Shown: positions 8,749 through 20,618 of the stretch, piece after piece
Layout of the letters: every line of letters starts with the position of its first letter
Position numbering within the stretch: position 1 is the stretch's first letter
Origin: Fereydounia khargensis
Lineage: Eukaryota; Basidiomycota; Ustilaginomycetes; Urocystidales; Fereydouniaceae
Direction: 5' to 3'
Length of the DNA: 64,000 nucleotides
NCBI GenBank assembly: GCA_026413255.1
Contig: JAOCZO010000004.1
Location: 487,382-551,381, forward strand
Made by a program: the position numbers and the translations under genes
The notes under the pieces: model-generated
What the model was told of the DNA's origin: nothing
What the model saw: only the letters and a program-made list of their open reading frames with translations
Databases searched by the model: none

Positions 8749-11700
8749 ATGTCGTCTTTCGCAGCGAGGAGGCGAGACTCGGTCAGCAGTGCTTCTGGGA
8801 CGGCGTCGCCAAGCTCCACGACATCTGTCCAAGTCGGTGAGTCTCTGCGCTGCACAGCCCTTCCTGTCCTCAGCCCTTGACGCGGATCACTGACTTTCTA
8901 TCCCGTATCCTCCCATCAGCTGTAAGAATCAGGCCCGTCACCGAAGCCGACCAAAGCTCCATCCCAACAAGATGGCAAAGAAGCGTTGTCCATGCATCAT
9001 CAAGTAACAGCGTTCAGGTCGACCAGGGATTGACACCCCCACCGACTAGCGGCGCAGCTACGTCGACTCTTTCCTCCAACCGGGAGAAGAAGCAAGTCTT
9101 TAGCTTTGACAAGGTCCTCTCTCCCAACGACGGCCAAGCTCAGGTCTACTCCGTGGCAGAACCATTGATCTCTCGATTCCTCGAGGGATACAACGTGACC
9201 ATCCTCGCCTATGGCCAAACCAGCAGTGGAAAGTCCTACACCATGGGTACAAGTGCTGGCGATGACGTCGACTACGAGGGTCTCGTTTCAGGCAGCAGCG
9301 TGGATCCCCATATGGGTATCATCCCTCGTGCCGTTGCCCAGATCTTCTCGGGAATCAAGCAGAACCAAGGACGATCTGGCGCTATCCAGTACAGTGCCAA
9401 GGCTAGCTTCATCGAGATCTACAATGAGGATCTCATCGATCTCCTTGCTGATGCCGATGGAGACTCGAGGCCACACGTGCAAATTCGAGAGGACAAGGGC
9501 GGAAACATCATCTGGACTGGTCTCCGCGAAGTCCGCGTGAACAGCGTAGCCGAAGTGATGAACTACCTCCTGCAGGGCAGCAGCGTGCGAAGAACCAATG
9601 AGACCGACATGAACGCACAGTCCTCTCGTTCGCACGCCATCTTCTCTCTCACGCTCACACAGCGCAAGTATGTAGGCAGCGGTCCTCCTCCAGGCTCTAG
9701 CCTGGCTCCCTCAGCGTACGGCGGCCGAACAACCCCAACTGCCGGAAGCAGGATTCCATCTGGACGCCCAAGACCCGTTTCGAGCATCCCTACCCCAGGA
9801 AGTCGCATCGTCTCGCCTAGCCCTGCCCTCGGATCTCGCCCACACACCCCAAGCGGTATTCCTGGCCTCGGCGGCCGTCAGTCGAGCAGCGGTCTCCGAC
9901 CCGTCAGCACCATTGGGGCCGGTCGAAGCGCGAGTCCCATGTTTGGCGCGGCAGCCGACGACCAGGGCGCAAAGTCTGCCGATGGCGAATGGGTGACAGT
10001 GACCAGCAAGTTCCACTTTGTCGATCTCGCTGGCTCAGAGAGGCTCAAGCGAACCGCTGCCCAAGGTGAGCGTGTCAAGGAGGGAATCTCTATCAACTCT
10101 GGACTACACGCACTTGGCAACGTCATCTCCGCCCTTGGAGACCCGAACAAGGCCAAGAGGACCACCCACGTCCCCTACCGAGACAGCAAACTCACTCGAC
10201 TGCTTCAGGACAGCCTTGGTGGTAACGCTCACACGCTAATGATTGCCTGCGTTTCTCCGACCGAGTACAACGTGAGCGAGACAGTCAACACTCTGCAGTA
10301 CGCCAATCGCGCTCGTAACATCAAGAACAAGGCTGAGCTCAACGAGGTAGAGGTCGGATGGGATGACATTGACTATCTTCAGACCTTGGTGCAGAAGCTC
10401 CGAAAGGAGCTCAGCATTCTGAAGGGCAACCTCAAGGGCAACGGTGACCTCGGCGACACGAGCAACGACGGTCCGCTCGGCAATGCAAGGGCCGCACAAC
10501 GAGAAATTCTTGAGTGGCAGGACCGGTATGCAGCGCTCAGCCAGAAGCACTCGCAGCTGACCGCAGAGGTGACCAAACTGCGAGCTCAACTCGACCCGCG
10601 CAAGCAGGACGAGGCCGATAAGGACAACTACTTTAAGATGGCTGAGCCCATCATTGTTGAATACGAAAAGTCCTTGGACGCCTTGGAGGGCCAGCTCAAC
10701 CTCACCAAAGCTGCTCTCGCCTTCACCGAAGACCTCGCCAACGAAAGAGAAGCCGAGCTGGAGGACCAGGCTAAGAAGCTCCAGACTGTTGAGCAGGAGC
10801 TTGAGACCAAGGAGTCTTCTATCGTTGAGCTGCAAACCAAGCTGGCCAAGCTGCAGGAGCGTGAGGCTTCCAGCGAGTCGTACACTCGTGAGCTTGAAGC
10901 TCGTCTTCAAACGATCACAGTCCGCGATGATACGGATGCAGCAGTGGTTGCAGACCTACGCAAGGAGATTTCAAGGCTCAAGGACAACGAGCGCAACACG
11001 GAGCAGTACATTAAGGAGCTCGAATCGCGTTTGGCGTCATCAGAAGAGTCTGCCTCTGCACTAGCCAACAAGATCTCAAAGTTGGAAGCGGATGTAGAGC
11101 AGCGCGACCAGGAGTACAAGAATCTCCAGGCTCGATTCGAGTTGCTTGATTCGGGCAAAGAAGCCAAGGCTATGGCCGATGAGCTCGAGTCGCGTGAAAA
11201 GAAGGTCCAGGAGCTTGAAGAGCGGCTCGCAACGGTGACCAGGGAAAAGGACGAGGCGTCGCAGAAGCACTCCAGCCTGCTTGAAGCCGCATCAGACCAC
11301 GAAAAGGAGAAGGAGAGTCTCTTGGACAAGATCAAGGGTCTTGAGGCTGCAACCGCTGCTGCCGCCGCCGCAAGTGCTGCTGCTGGAGCTGGGGTTGGAG
11401 CTCTGGCTGCTTCCAATCTCGAATCATCTCGCGAAGTTCCTAATGAGGCCGATGAAGCCAAGAAGGCGGAGGCTCCCATCGACGCCGCACAGCACCAAGC
11501 CTTGCGACAGCAACTGGAGGCGCTCCAAGCTGAAATGCAGGCCGTGCGTGATGCCGAGGCAGAGCTTCGATCCAAATTTGAGGACACAAACGTCAAGTAC
11601 CGTGACTCGCTCCGCGAGATTGGTGATTTGAATCAACAACTGACGGAGGCAAAACTGACAGGCACAGTCACGTCGCCGTCGTCTTTCCACCAGGACGGCG

Positions 11701-14700
11701 GGGAGGAGGAATTGGAGGTGCTAGCCCCGCCGTCGTCAGAGAACGATGCACCCCAGACGCCATTGAGGACTGTCAATACTCCGTCTCGCCGCTCAAGCAT
11801 GCGCCGACCCGAGAGTCTTCTGATCGACACGACAAATCGACAGAGCCCGGGGGACAAGAGGCTACTTCGGAGGTCGTCAGGCAGCTTCCTCGGGTACAAC
11901 AAGGCCGACGGCACCAGGACCCCGGGAGTGTCTCCACACGCTCGCCAACGCTCTCTATCGCAGTCTTTGTCGCAGGAGCTCTTGGCGGGGCTCTCGCCGT
12001 CGCAGTCGCAGGGGAGGGGGCCTCGGCCGCTCTCATTGACTGGCTCCGTGCCGCCCTCGCCTACTTTGAGAGCCTTCGAGCCGGATACCCCGGCTAACCT
12101 AGAGAGGAAAGTTGCCTCTCTTGAAAAGGAGACCATGCGGCTTCAGGAGGCCCTGCGCGAACGTGACGAGGAGATCCAAGCTCTTGAGACTTCTGTGCGC
12201 CAGTACAAGAGCTCACCAGGGTCGACCACCGCCCCCACGGAACCCTCCGAAGCAGGGTCACACAAGTCTGCGTCGCTCGACTCACCCTTCTTGCACTTTC
12301 CGTCCAAGGTTGACGCGGACAGGCTCGCCACGCCAGACGCAACCAATTCGCATGATGATGTCCCGCTCACTCCAGCCAGCAAGGCCGAGTTCGAGACGAT
12401 CAAGCAGCTGCTCGTGGAAGCTCGGATCACGGACGAGAACGGCAACGAACCTGGAGCCGATACGATTGCTCGATTTGACCAGCTGATGCGATCAATGGCT
12501 CGCAAGGAGACTCAACACCGCGAGAACATGGAAGTTGTGAACAAGGAGCTTGTCAGTGTTCGGAAGCAGCATGAGACGCTTCAGACACTGTCGCGTGACC
12601 AGCTCGCCAACATGACGAACGAGATCGAGTCTCTCCGCGCTCAACTTGTTGAAGCGAAGAATGCGACTCCCGAAAGAGAGGACGGTCCTTCCACTGAGCT
12701 GCTGGCACTCGAGGCCAGGCACAAGACCGCGCTTGCCGACCGACAGTCAGCGCACGAGGGTGACCTGCAATCATTGCGGGACATTCACGCCGCTGCGATC
12801 TCGTCACGAGAGGCGGACTTCACTAAGGAGCGCGAGTCTCTCTCCCAGCAGCACGAAGAGGCTCTGGCCCGCAAGGTCCAGGAGCTGGAAGCAACCGCCG
12901 CACGAAAAGCAGAGGAGCACGAACAGGCCCTCTCCCGACTTCGAGAGGAGCACGAACGCCAGCTCAAGGCGCAGGCAGATGAACATGCAGCTGCACTCGG
13001 CAACGCGGAACTCGCGAAGCAGTCGTCTTCTGCTGAGTCAGAGAGCGAGCGCGAGACGCTGCTGAAGAAGCTGCAAGATGAGCACCAGTCCATGATTGAG
13101 AAGCTCAAGCAGGATCACGAGGTTGGTCTGACTAAGGCCCTCGAGTCCCGAGATGCTGAGCATCAGTCCGTTCTCGCCGATCACGCGGCCAAGCTGTCCA
13201 GCGTTGGGGCTGAGGCTGCTGCGGCTCTTGAGCAGCTGAAGCAGGAGCACGCCCGTGAGCTGGAGCGCCTTGTCAAGGAGCACGGCTCTGTTCTTGATGA
13301 GACACGCATGAGCTCATCGAGGTCGGCCGACAATCTGCGAACCGAGTTGGAAGGCCAGCATCTCAGCACGCTGACAGATGCGGTGCGAGAAGCCGAGGCC
13401 AAAGCCAAGGCTGAGAGTGCCGCTGCTTTGGAAGCTGCAAAGGCTGAGCACGCCTCTCAGCTTGATGAGCTCGCCAAGAAGCATGCCGCAGAGCTCGAGG
13501 CTGCTGAAGCCAAGTATACGAAGGCCATCACTAGCCACGCAACGGAGCTTGACAACATCAGCCGTGAGCACGCTGGCTCGACATCACAAGCGACAGCAAC
13601 CATCGCTGAGCTTGAGACCAAGCGCGATGAAGCTGAGAAGCAAGTCAACAAGCTTAGGCAAGAGATGAAGGCTGCTGCCATCGCCATGGATGTCGAGCAT
13701 CGGGCCGAGCTGGAGAAAATTGTCGAAGAGCTCCAGATTGTGCTGCAGGAGAAGGATGGAATCAAGAAAGCGTACGAGGATCTTGAGCAGAGGCACAGCG
13801 AGCAGCTCAAGAAGCTCGAGATTGATCCTCACGAGGTTGACACGCTGCGATCCGAGCTGGCTGAGACAAGCGATGCGCTAGTCACCCTGGAGGCTGCTCT
13901 GACTGAGGCTCAGGAAGAGCGCGATCAGCTCTTGATTGAGATGGAGATGATGCGCCAGACTTCAGGAGATTCAAGTATGGCGAACGGAAACCGAGCCTCG
14001 GTGATCGTCGATCCGACCGTCTCGCGGGAGTTGGAGTCACACAAGGCAGCTCTTTCCAAGGTGAAGGCTGAAATGGCCAAGATCAAGGGCGAGTTGCACG
14101 CCGTGATGGAAGAGCGCAACAAGCAGGAGCAAACGATCAAGGACCTGCAGCAGCGCGTCAACAACTCGGAGACACGCTCGATTCGATCTCATGGCAGCGG
14201 AAGCTTTGGGCAAACGAGCAGCGTGGAAACGGAAGCAGCCTCGGCAGCCGCAGCGACTGCAGCTATGCTGAACGGTGCACGCTCGCCATCGGCAATGAAG
14301 CGCTCGTCAGAGTACGACGGCATCAATGGGGAACACCTGCGAAGCCAGCGACCGAGCATGAGCCTGGCGGGCAAGCCTCCGCCGCCTACGCCACCGCCGA
14401 ACATGCCGCCGCCTCCGACACCTGTTGGCAATGGCAACTCTGCCAGCCTGATGCGATCGTCGGTTGGCCTGCGAAGCTCGACGTCGTCGCAGATCACGCG
14501 TCCCGAGTCGCCTGCCAACGTTGGGGTGACGCGATCGTCGTCCATCACGTCGATGCACAGCCCGAGCATCAATGGAGCACACTCTTCAGATGGCAAGCTG
14601 ACGCGGCTGTTGGCTGAGCAGGCGGAGGAGATCAAGAATCTGGCCAAGCAGCTGAACCACTGCGAGGCGGATCTGCAGGCCAACATTGACCTGGTCGCCA

Positions 14701-14996
14701 CACTCGAGGCCGCACTGAACGACAGCGAGCGCAACTTGCGCAAGTCGCGAGTGCAGCTGGCAGAGGTGACTCGGGAGCGGGACCGCTACTCGGCGCAGGC
14801 AGATGAGATGAGGGCGCAGCTGAGCTCGGCACAGCACGAGGTAGAGAGCGTGCGGAACAGTGTGATGCTGGAGAAGCAGGGCTATGAGAGCAAGATTGAG
14901 GAGGAGCGACAGGCCAAGGAGCGGGCGAGGAAGGCGCTCGAGGCACGATTGGAGGAGGTCTCGAGGCGGAAAAACAGCAAGCTATTCTGCCTCTGA
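8749..14996 (+). CDS. kin4: Kinesin-4 family motor protein with long coiled coil
   Basis: Two exons (8749-8836 and 8920-14996) encode 2054 residues. The N-terminal motor begins with VAVRIRPV and has the P-loop GQTSSGKS (128-135), switch I NAQSSRSH (from 261) and switch II DLAGSER (from 398). The segment after the motor (HTLMIACVSP, NTLQYANRARNIKNK) is typical of kinesin-4. These plus-end motors bind microtubule tips or chromosomes and limit microtubule length. A Gly/Ser/Pro-rich insertion of about 110 residues sits inside the motor between switch I and switch II. The rest is mostly heptad-repeat coiled coil, broken by an Ala-rich stretch, a Ser/Pro-rich region and a Pro-rich stretch near the C terminus. 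The protein is longer than animal KIF4 (about 1230 residues). The kin4 name rests on motor similarity only. Confidence 0.9.
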
Positions 14997-15702
14997 GCTT
15001 GGCTAGGCTGTTTACGGATATAGAGGTCTTGATTACATCCTTTTTTTCGTTTTCTACCCTTTTCCCTTTTGTTACTTTCTTTGAGGTGCTCTTTTTGTCT
15101 TTTGTGTTTTTTCTGCTTGATGTGTAGTGTATTTGAGACCACGGGCAATGCTTTCTTCTGTTTTGTTTGAGTGTCAAAGTGGCTTGTGGGAGGTGTCTTG
15201 GATCTCGGAATGATCTGCCTGTTGCAGCTCGTTGGCTCGCTGGGAGCAGCAGCGATACGTATGCATCAAGTTCAGTGCAGTACAGTATGTGAGTTGTAGG
15301 GGACGGGCGTAAAGTGCAAATTCGGGGTGTCTCGCATCTAGGGTCTCGCGATGGCTGCTGAGCGAAAGGGGGGGTGAAGGGGAGAAAAGAAAGATGCCAG
15401 CCTGCAGAGCCGAGATGGTTCGCTAGTGTCGCCAGACGCCAATGGGCAACAGCCGGGGTGTGGACGGGCGTTGGCCAAGTAGGGTAGGAAACTTTTTTTT
15501 ACCTGACAACGGGCGGCCTGGAAAGCGGGCGGCTTATAGTACTGTACAAGTACTGTAGTGCACCGTAAGGTGGCGCACTAGTCTCAGCTCGGCGGCGGCC
15601 AGGCTAGGTGAGACGAGACACGTCGAGGCGGATAGCGTTGCACTTCATTGCAGTGCTGTAGTGTGTATATGAGTGATGTTGCAGTGTGCTTGGCTGATGT
15701 GG

Positions 15703-15706
<4 letters not shown>

Positions 15707-15742
<36 letters not shown>
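15707..15742 (+). repeat. CCAG tetranucleotide microsatellite
   Basis: Nine perfect tandem copies of CCAG. Tetranucleotide arrays of this length mutate by slippage and are useful as strain markers. No function is implied. Confidence 0.9.
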
Positions 15743-15743
<1 letters not shown>

Positions 15744-16221
15744 ACTGTCCGCCCTCCGCCTCCTCTGCGTGTGGTGTGGTACTGGTAACCGAATCGCAGG
15801 TACGGTAACCTACGCGAGGTCCACACTGGCCTAACGCCCACCTACACGCACACACACACTCTCAGCCTGACTTGCTGGCCGCCGCGCCCCTTTTTCTCTC
15901 AAGACTATTCGTCATACTTTCCCTCCACGGCAAGTCCGCTGGCCTGCCTGACTGCCTCTGCTTAGCTTGGGGCTGCACGCTGCGCTGCACTGCCCTGCCC
16001 TGCACTGCACTGCATTGCACTCGGACTCTCTGTCTCTCTCGCCCTCTAACTTATCCTTGGCGATCCCCCGCGGCCGCTGGGTGGGTTCGGCCAAGGCAGC
16101 TTTCACCCTTTTTTCTTTTCCTTGGGCCCGGTGGTGCATTTGGGATTTTTTGGCTCAAGTACGTTTTGTGCCCTTTTTCATGTGACGTGCCGTCTGGCTG
16201 TGTACGTGTAGGTGTGGGCTC

Positions 16222-16284
<63 letters not shown>
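16222..16284 (+). repeat. AGCA tetranucleotide microsatellite
   Basis: About 15 tandem copies of AGCA, roughly 290-350 bases upstream of the SHO1 start codon. Length variation here could alter spacing in the SHO1 promoter or 5' UTR. Confidence 0.9.
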
Positions 16285-16568
16285 CAAGTGTAAGAGTGAC
16301 GCATGATCATCCACCATCTGCTTGCAGCCTCACCTCACCGTCATCCACTAACACCACCTACCATATCCATTCATCCCATCCTGCTCGGCCTGGTCCACCA
16401 CCAGCACCCTTGCTTCACCTGTTACGACCCTTTGCACGAGCGCACCCCACCTCACCATACACGCCAATCCAGGGTGCGACCATAGCCAACTGACTATACC
16501 TCGGACAGCGCCGCCGTCATACATCACACCGTTACACTCACACTCACACCCACTCCCGCCTGCCCAGC

Positions 16569-17879
16569 ATGCCCGGTCCTCGCGGTGGAGGCTTTGACAT
16601 TGGGTAAGTCTCCATTCATCTATTTGTCTGTCTGTCTTTCCTCCGCGCCCTCCTTCTTCTTGGCACGTCACAATCCGAGTCTGGCACGCTCAGCCGTCAG
16701 CCACTCTGCCAGCCAACCGTCGGCTCTTCCGACAGCGAGAGCAAGAGCAAGAGCAACAGCGAGGGCGACAACGAGCAAGACATGGCTTCGCTGCGCTAGA
16801 GTCAAAACGCAAAAGGGCGACTGTTTGGCTTTGTCGTCTGAACTTGAATCTGACCCTCTCCATCCTTTGCGTTCGCTCTCTGCAGGCTCCTCTTTGCCCA
16901 CAAGATCATCCTCGGCACTTTTGCTCTCAGCCTCGTCGGATGGTTCGTTGCCTTTATCGGCCAGATTGTTGCCGAGGCCAACTCGTCCGTCACCACCCTC
17001 GGCAGTCTATGGTTCGCCATCTTCCTCCAGTTCTTCCTCATCGCCGGCCAGATTGTCTGCGTCATCACCGACAGCGTCCCCATGGCCCGTCTCCAGCTGA
17101 CCGCCTTTACTGCCGTCGCACTCGTCTTCTCCGTCACTGGTATTGACCGCGGCATCTACGCCGAGCTCAGCAGCCTCAAGGCGCTCGCTGCCGGCTACTT
17201 CCTAATGACCATCAGCAACATCATCTGGCTCCTCTACCTCACCACCGAGGATGACTCGCCCCTCGCTGGTATCCTCAACATGACCAATGATGGTCTCAGC
17301 AGCCCGGCCAGCCGCGGTACCAGCTCGAGGTACCCCAGCAACAATGGCGGTGGCGGTGCCATGCGTATGGCCAGCGGTGGCTACGGCGGAGGAATCGGCA
17401 ACAGCTCGGCCTACTCGGGTGGCTTCCAGGGAGGTGCCGCGTCTGGTGGCTACCAGCCTGCCTTTGGACACAGCCCCTCGGCTGCCGACGTTACGACCGC
17501 TAACGGCACTGGACTTGGTGCGCCCAAGGTTTCCGCAAGTGCCTCGATCCGCAGCCGCAGCGGCGCCGACAACAACGTCGGCGGTGCTCCTTCTGCAGGG
17601 CCCGGCTCTGATCTTGGTGCGCCGCCCTCGGTTGCGTCCCACTCGCACGGGCCTGGCAGCCCTTCTACCCGCAAGAACGACGAGGGTGGACTGCCAGATT
17701 ACGGATACAAGGCTCGCGCGCTCTACGCATACCAGGCCAACGCCGACGACCCGACAGAAATCAGCTTCTCCAAGGGCGAGGTGCTCGATATTGTCGACAA
17801 CTCGGGCAAGTGGTGGCAGGCCAAGAAGGCGAACGGCGAGACGGGCATCGTACCAAGCAACTACATGCAGCTTCTGTAA
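16569..17879 (+). CDS. SHO1: SHO1 osmosensor (four membrane helices plus SH3)
   Basis: A short first exon (16569-16603) and a second exon (16886-17879) encode 342 residues. The donor is GTAAGT, the acceptor TGCAG, and the join is in frame (GG+G). Four closely spaced hydrophobic helices lie between about residues 14 and 120, starting with FAHKIILGTFALSLVGW. A Gly/Ser/Asn-rich linker of about 150 residues follows. An SH3 domain fills the last 60 residues, with ALYAY, the WW pair and PSNY in order. This is the layout of Sho1, a plasma-membrane scaffold that recruits the Pbs2-type MAPKK through its SH3 domain in the HOG pathway. In smuts Sho1 also contributes to plant-surface sensing with Msb2, which is family knowledge and not visible here. 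Confidence 0.95.
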
Positions 17880-18712
17880 AGAACGGGCCCCGCGCTAGCC
17901 TTTGCCGCTTTGCTGCCACCGCCGCGGACGTATACCACTTTGCCATGCTGTTGCTGTTGCACGAACAGCATTAGCATTAGCTCTAGCAGCAGCAGCATCA
18001 GTATCGGCTTGCTCTGTCATGCGTGCGATTGTCCCTCTTTCGCTCCTCCCTTTGACCTCTCTCTTGCCCTAATCTGCCGTTTCCGACCCCACCCTTTCCT
18101 TTGCCGTGCGCCCTCTTTCCTATTCCTTTTATTCTATCGTGTGTTCTACTATGCAGATTTGATCCCCTACCTTTTCCTTCTCCTTCTCTCCTGGCTTTCT
18201 TCGTTTCGGCTATCCCTGATACTGTCTTTACCTAGCTTTTTTCTTTCCTTCCTTCACTCGCTCTGGATGCTTGTATGGTGCCGGCCACTGTCCTTGACCA
18301 AGAACACACACTCTCTCTCTCACACTCCTCCCACGCACGCTCGCCCTTCCGCGGCGGCATGACATTCCCTCAAAAGGAGGCCTATACTAGCTTCCTCGAC
18401 GTGATTAGTTTAAAAGATGATCCACCCATCTTTCCTGGCCCACTGCGCGCATTCGTTACTGTAGTAGTCCTAGTGGATCCGAGAAATCAGAATCGCAACG
18501 GAAACTCGTATGTCTAGCAGCATGCCCAGCCAGCATTGTGTTTTCTGACATGGCGCGTGATCGAGGGCGAGAGCGGGGGGAGGAGAAGGGGAAAAAAAAA
18601 AGGGGATTTCGCACGAGTGAGAGAGGGCCCCGTGACTGGCCACATTTTCGAGTTTGCAGACCTCGCATCTTCTGCACCTGCACTCGTCACCACCACCACC
18701 ATCAGCAGCACA
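17880..18712. other. Intergenic region between SHO1 and mL43 genes
   Basis: The first part is CT-rich and probably the SHO1 3' UTR. A TACTGTA word lies at 18457-18463. An A-rich run near 18590 sits close to the mL43 start. No coding sequence is supported. Confidence 0.35.
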
Positions 18713-19129
18713 ATGAGCGCGGCGCGACTATTGCGGGGGCAGCTGGGCACCTCAGCGGGCTCATCGTCGTTCCACCTGTCCGTGCGCAAGCTTGTGATCG
18801 AATACTGCGAGGCGTCTGCCTCGTCCCGCGGTGCGCGGGGCTACGTGCGCACCCTCCCCTCTGTGGCCAGCACCACTCGGACGGTCGAGTTCGTCGCCCG
18901 CCAACGCCCCGGCGCCCACCCCGTCCTGCGCGCCATGTACGCCAACGGCCGCTCCAAGGAGGTTTGCGTAAAGTCGCTCGAGGCTAACGCCGTAGCCGCA
19001 AAAGCCACCCAACTCCTACACGCCAGCGGCGAAAAGATCAAACCCCTCAAACGCCGCCCCGTCGTCTCAACTACCGAAAGCGCAAGAGGCATCTGGAGCG
19101 CTCTCCACGACCTCCCCTCCAAGATCTAA
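18713..19129 (+). CDS. MRPL51: Mitochondrial large-subunit ribosomal protein mL43
   Basis: The gene has one exon and 138 residues. The ribosomal protein L51/S25/CI-B8 domain (a thioredoxin-like fold shared by mL43 and complex I subunit NDUFA2) is recognisable in SSRGARGYVRTLP, in the block HPVLRAMYANGR, and in the repeated small-residue helix at the C terminus. Family length (about 130-160 residues) fits. The internal ATG at 18713 was chosen because the upstream extension of the frame is Arg/Lys/Gly-rich and low-complexity, while the homologous region begins just after it. The protein should act in the mitochondrial 54S ribosomal subunit. The symbol follows yeast usage (MRPL51 corresponds to mL43). 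Confidence 0.85.
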   Translation: MSAARLLRGQLGTSAGSSSFHLSVRKLVIEYCEASASSRGARGYVRTLPSVASTTRTVEFVARQRPGAHPVLRAMYANGRSKEVCVKSLEANAVAAKATQLLHASGEKIKPLKRRPVVSTTESARGIWSALHDLPSKI

Positions 19130-19370
19130 CCAGCCTTGAAAAGCCAGGCTCAGCCAACCCACACACACTCTTGTAACTGAACTGTACCATATCCCACTAA
19201 ACTCGAACCCAAACACTCGAGCTGCATGCACGGCTAGGCCTAGGCTCGCGTTCGATAGACTCATGCATTGTCTGCGGCTTGCTTTTGTTTAGTACACATA
19301 GGGAGAGGGCCAAGGGAGATACAAGGTGGGGAACGACAAACGTATGACTCGACCGGGGGTGAGGGGGATT

Positions 19371-20618
19371 TTAGGGGGCGTTACCGCGTCCGAGCGTATC
19401 GAGCGCGGCATCGTTAAAGCCCTGGTTGTTCTGCGCGTCCTTGGCCGAGAGGAAAAAGTCGTTGACGCCCTCAGACGAGTTGGTCCTGCTCATGCGGGCC
19501 TGGAAGACACCCGCCGCCTTCTGCCTACGGGTCTGCACGGCCGCACGGAGCTTGTCTAGCGCCTGGACGGTGGTGTCCCAGTCGATGCAGGCGTCCGTGA
19601 TTGACTGTCCGTACTTGAGAGCCGAGGGGCCTTCGGCGGGGATAGACTGCTTGCCAGCCTGGAGGTTGGACTCGAGCATGACACCAAAGATGTTGCAGCT
19701 GGCCTCGTCGCCCTGCGAGAGCTGCGAGGCGATGCTGTCGACGACGCGCATCTGGTTCTCGTGCTTCTTCTCACTGTTGCCGTGCGAGCAGTCGACCATG
19801 ATGCGTTGTGGGAGGCCGGCCTTGGAGAGGGCTGCCGAGACGGCGGCGACGTGCTCGGGAGAGTAGTTGGGCCCGCTGTTGGCACCACGGAGAATGACGT
19901 GGCACGCGTCGTTGCCGTTGGTCTCGACGATGGCCGAAATGCCCTGCTTGGTGACCGAGAGGAAGACGTGGTCGCTCGAGGCGGCCTTAATGGCATCCAC
20001 GGCGACACTGACACTGCCGTCCGTGCCGTTCTTGAAGCCAACGGGCATTGACAGACCGGAGGCCAGCTCACGGTGGACCTGGGACTCGGTGGTACGCGCA
20101 CCAATAGCACCCCAGCTGATAAGGTCAGCAGTGTACTGCGGGCTGATGGTGTCCAGGAACTCGGTACCGGCGGGGAGGCCGAGGTTGGCGACCTCGAGAA
20201 GGAAGCCTCGAGCGAGGCGAAGACCCTTGTTGATCTGGTACGATCCGTTGAGGTTAGGGTCGTTGATCAGGCCCTTCCAGCCGACGGTAGTGCGTGGCTT
20301 CTCAAAGTAGACACGCATGACAATGTGCAGGTCGGCCTTGGCGGTCTCGGTGTAGGCGGCGAGCTTCTTGGCATACTCGAGACCAGCACGGACATCGTGG
20401 ATGGAGCAGGGGCCAACGACGACGAGGAGACGGTCGTCGTGCTGCTTGACAATGTCCTCGGTGGTGCGACGGCCCTGGGCAATGGTCTGGGCGGCGGTTA
20501 GGGAGAGCGGGTACTCTTCGACGAGGATCTGGGGCGGGATGAGGGGCTTGATGTCCTTGATGCGCCGGTCATCGAGCTCGTTGAGCGCGGTCCTGTACGA
20601 GACGTTTGCGCGTGACAT
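19371..20618 (-). CDS. ARO3: DAHP synthase (3-deoxy-7-phosphoheptulonate synthase)
   Basis: A single exon of 415 residues encodes the class I (AroAI/Aro3/Aro4) enzyme. It condenses phosphoenolpyruvate with erythrose 4-phosphate as the first step of the shikimate pathway. Diagnostic blocks are VVGPCSIHD, MRVYFEKPRTT, the substrate-loop ISWGAIGARTTESQ, VGFKNGTDG, the metal-binding DCSHGNS and ITDACIDW. The segment SVTKQGISAIVETNG resembles yeast Aro3 (phenylalanine-inhibited) more than Aro4, so ARO3 is a tentative symbol. The C terminus runs about 40 residues beyond the yeast enzymes with a polar tail, which is unusual but not alarming. It is convergent with the mL43 gene and divergent from the NC2-beta gene. 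Confidence 0.93.
   Translation of the reverse strand: MSRANVSYRTALNELDDRRIKDIKPLIPPQILVEEYPLSLTAAQTIAQGRRTTEDIVKQHDDRLLVVVGPCSIHDVRAGLEYAKKLAAYTETAKADLHIVMRVYFEKPRTTVGWKGLINDPNLNGSYQINKGLRLARGFLLEVANLGLPAGTEFLDTISPQYTADLISWGAIGARTTESQVHRELASGLSMPVGFKNGTDGSVSVAVDAIKAASSDHVFLSVTKQGISAIVETNGNDACHVILRGANSGPNYSPEHVAAVSAALSKAGLPQRIMVDCSHGNSEKKHENQMRVVDSIASQLSQGDEASCNIFGVMLESNLQAGKQSIPAEGPSALKYGQSITDACIDWDTTVQALDKLRAAVQTRRQKAAGVFQARMSRTNSSEGVNDFFLSAKDAQNNQGFNDAALDTLGRGNAP

Larger units (their letters stand above)
14997..16568. other. Intergenic region rich in short tandem repeats
   Basis: No gene is apparent in about 1.6 kb between kinesin and SHO1. It holds T-rich 3' sequence after kinesin, TACAGTA-type words (15281-15287, 15540-15557), a nine-copy CCAG array and an approximately 15-copy AGCA array. 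The latter lie in the presumed SHO1 upstream region. Confidence 0.45.

Noticed and set aside
16051-16493. Frames with Ala-Ser-Lys-Gln or Leu-Ala-Cys runs near the AGCA array
   Set aside because: Direct translations of a tetranucleotide repeat; not genes.
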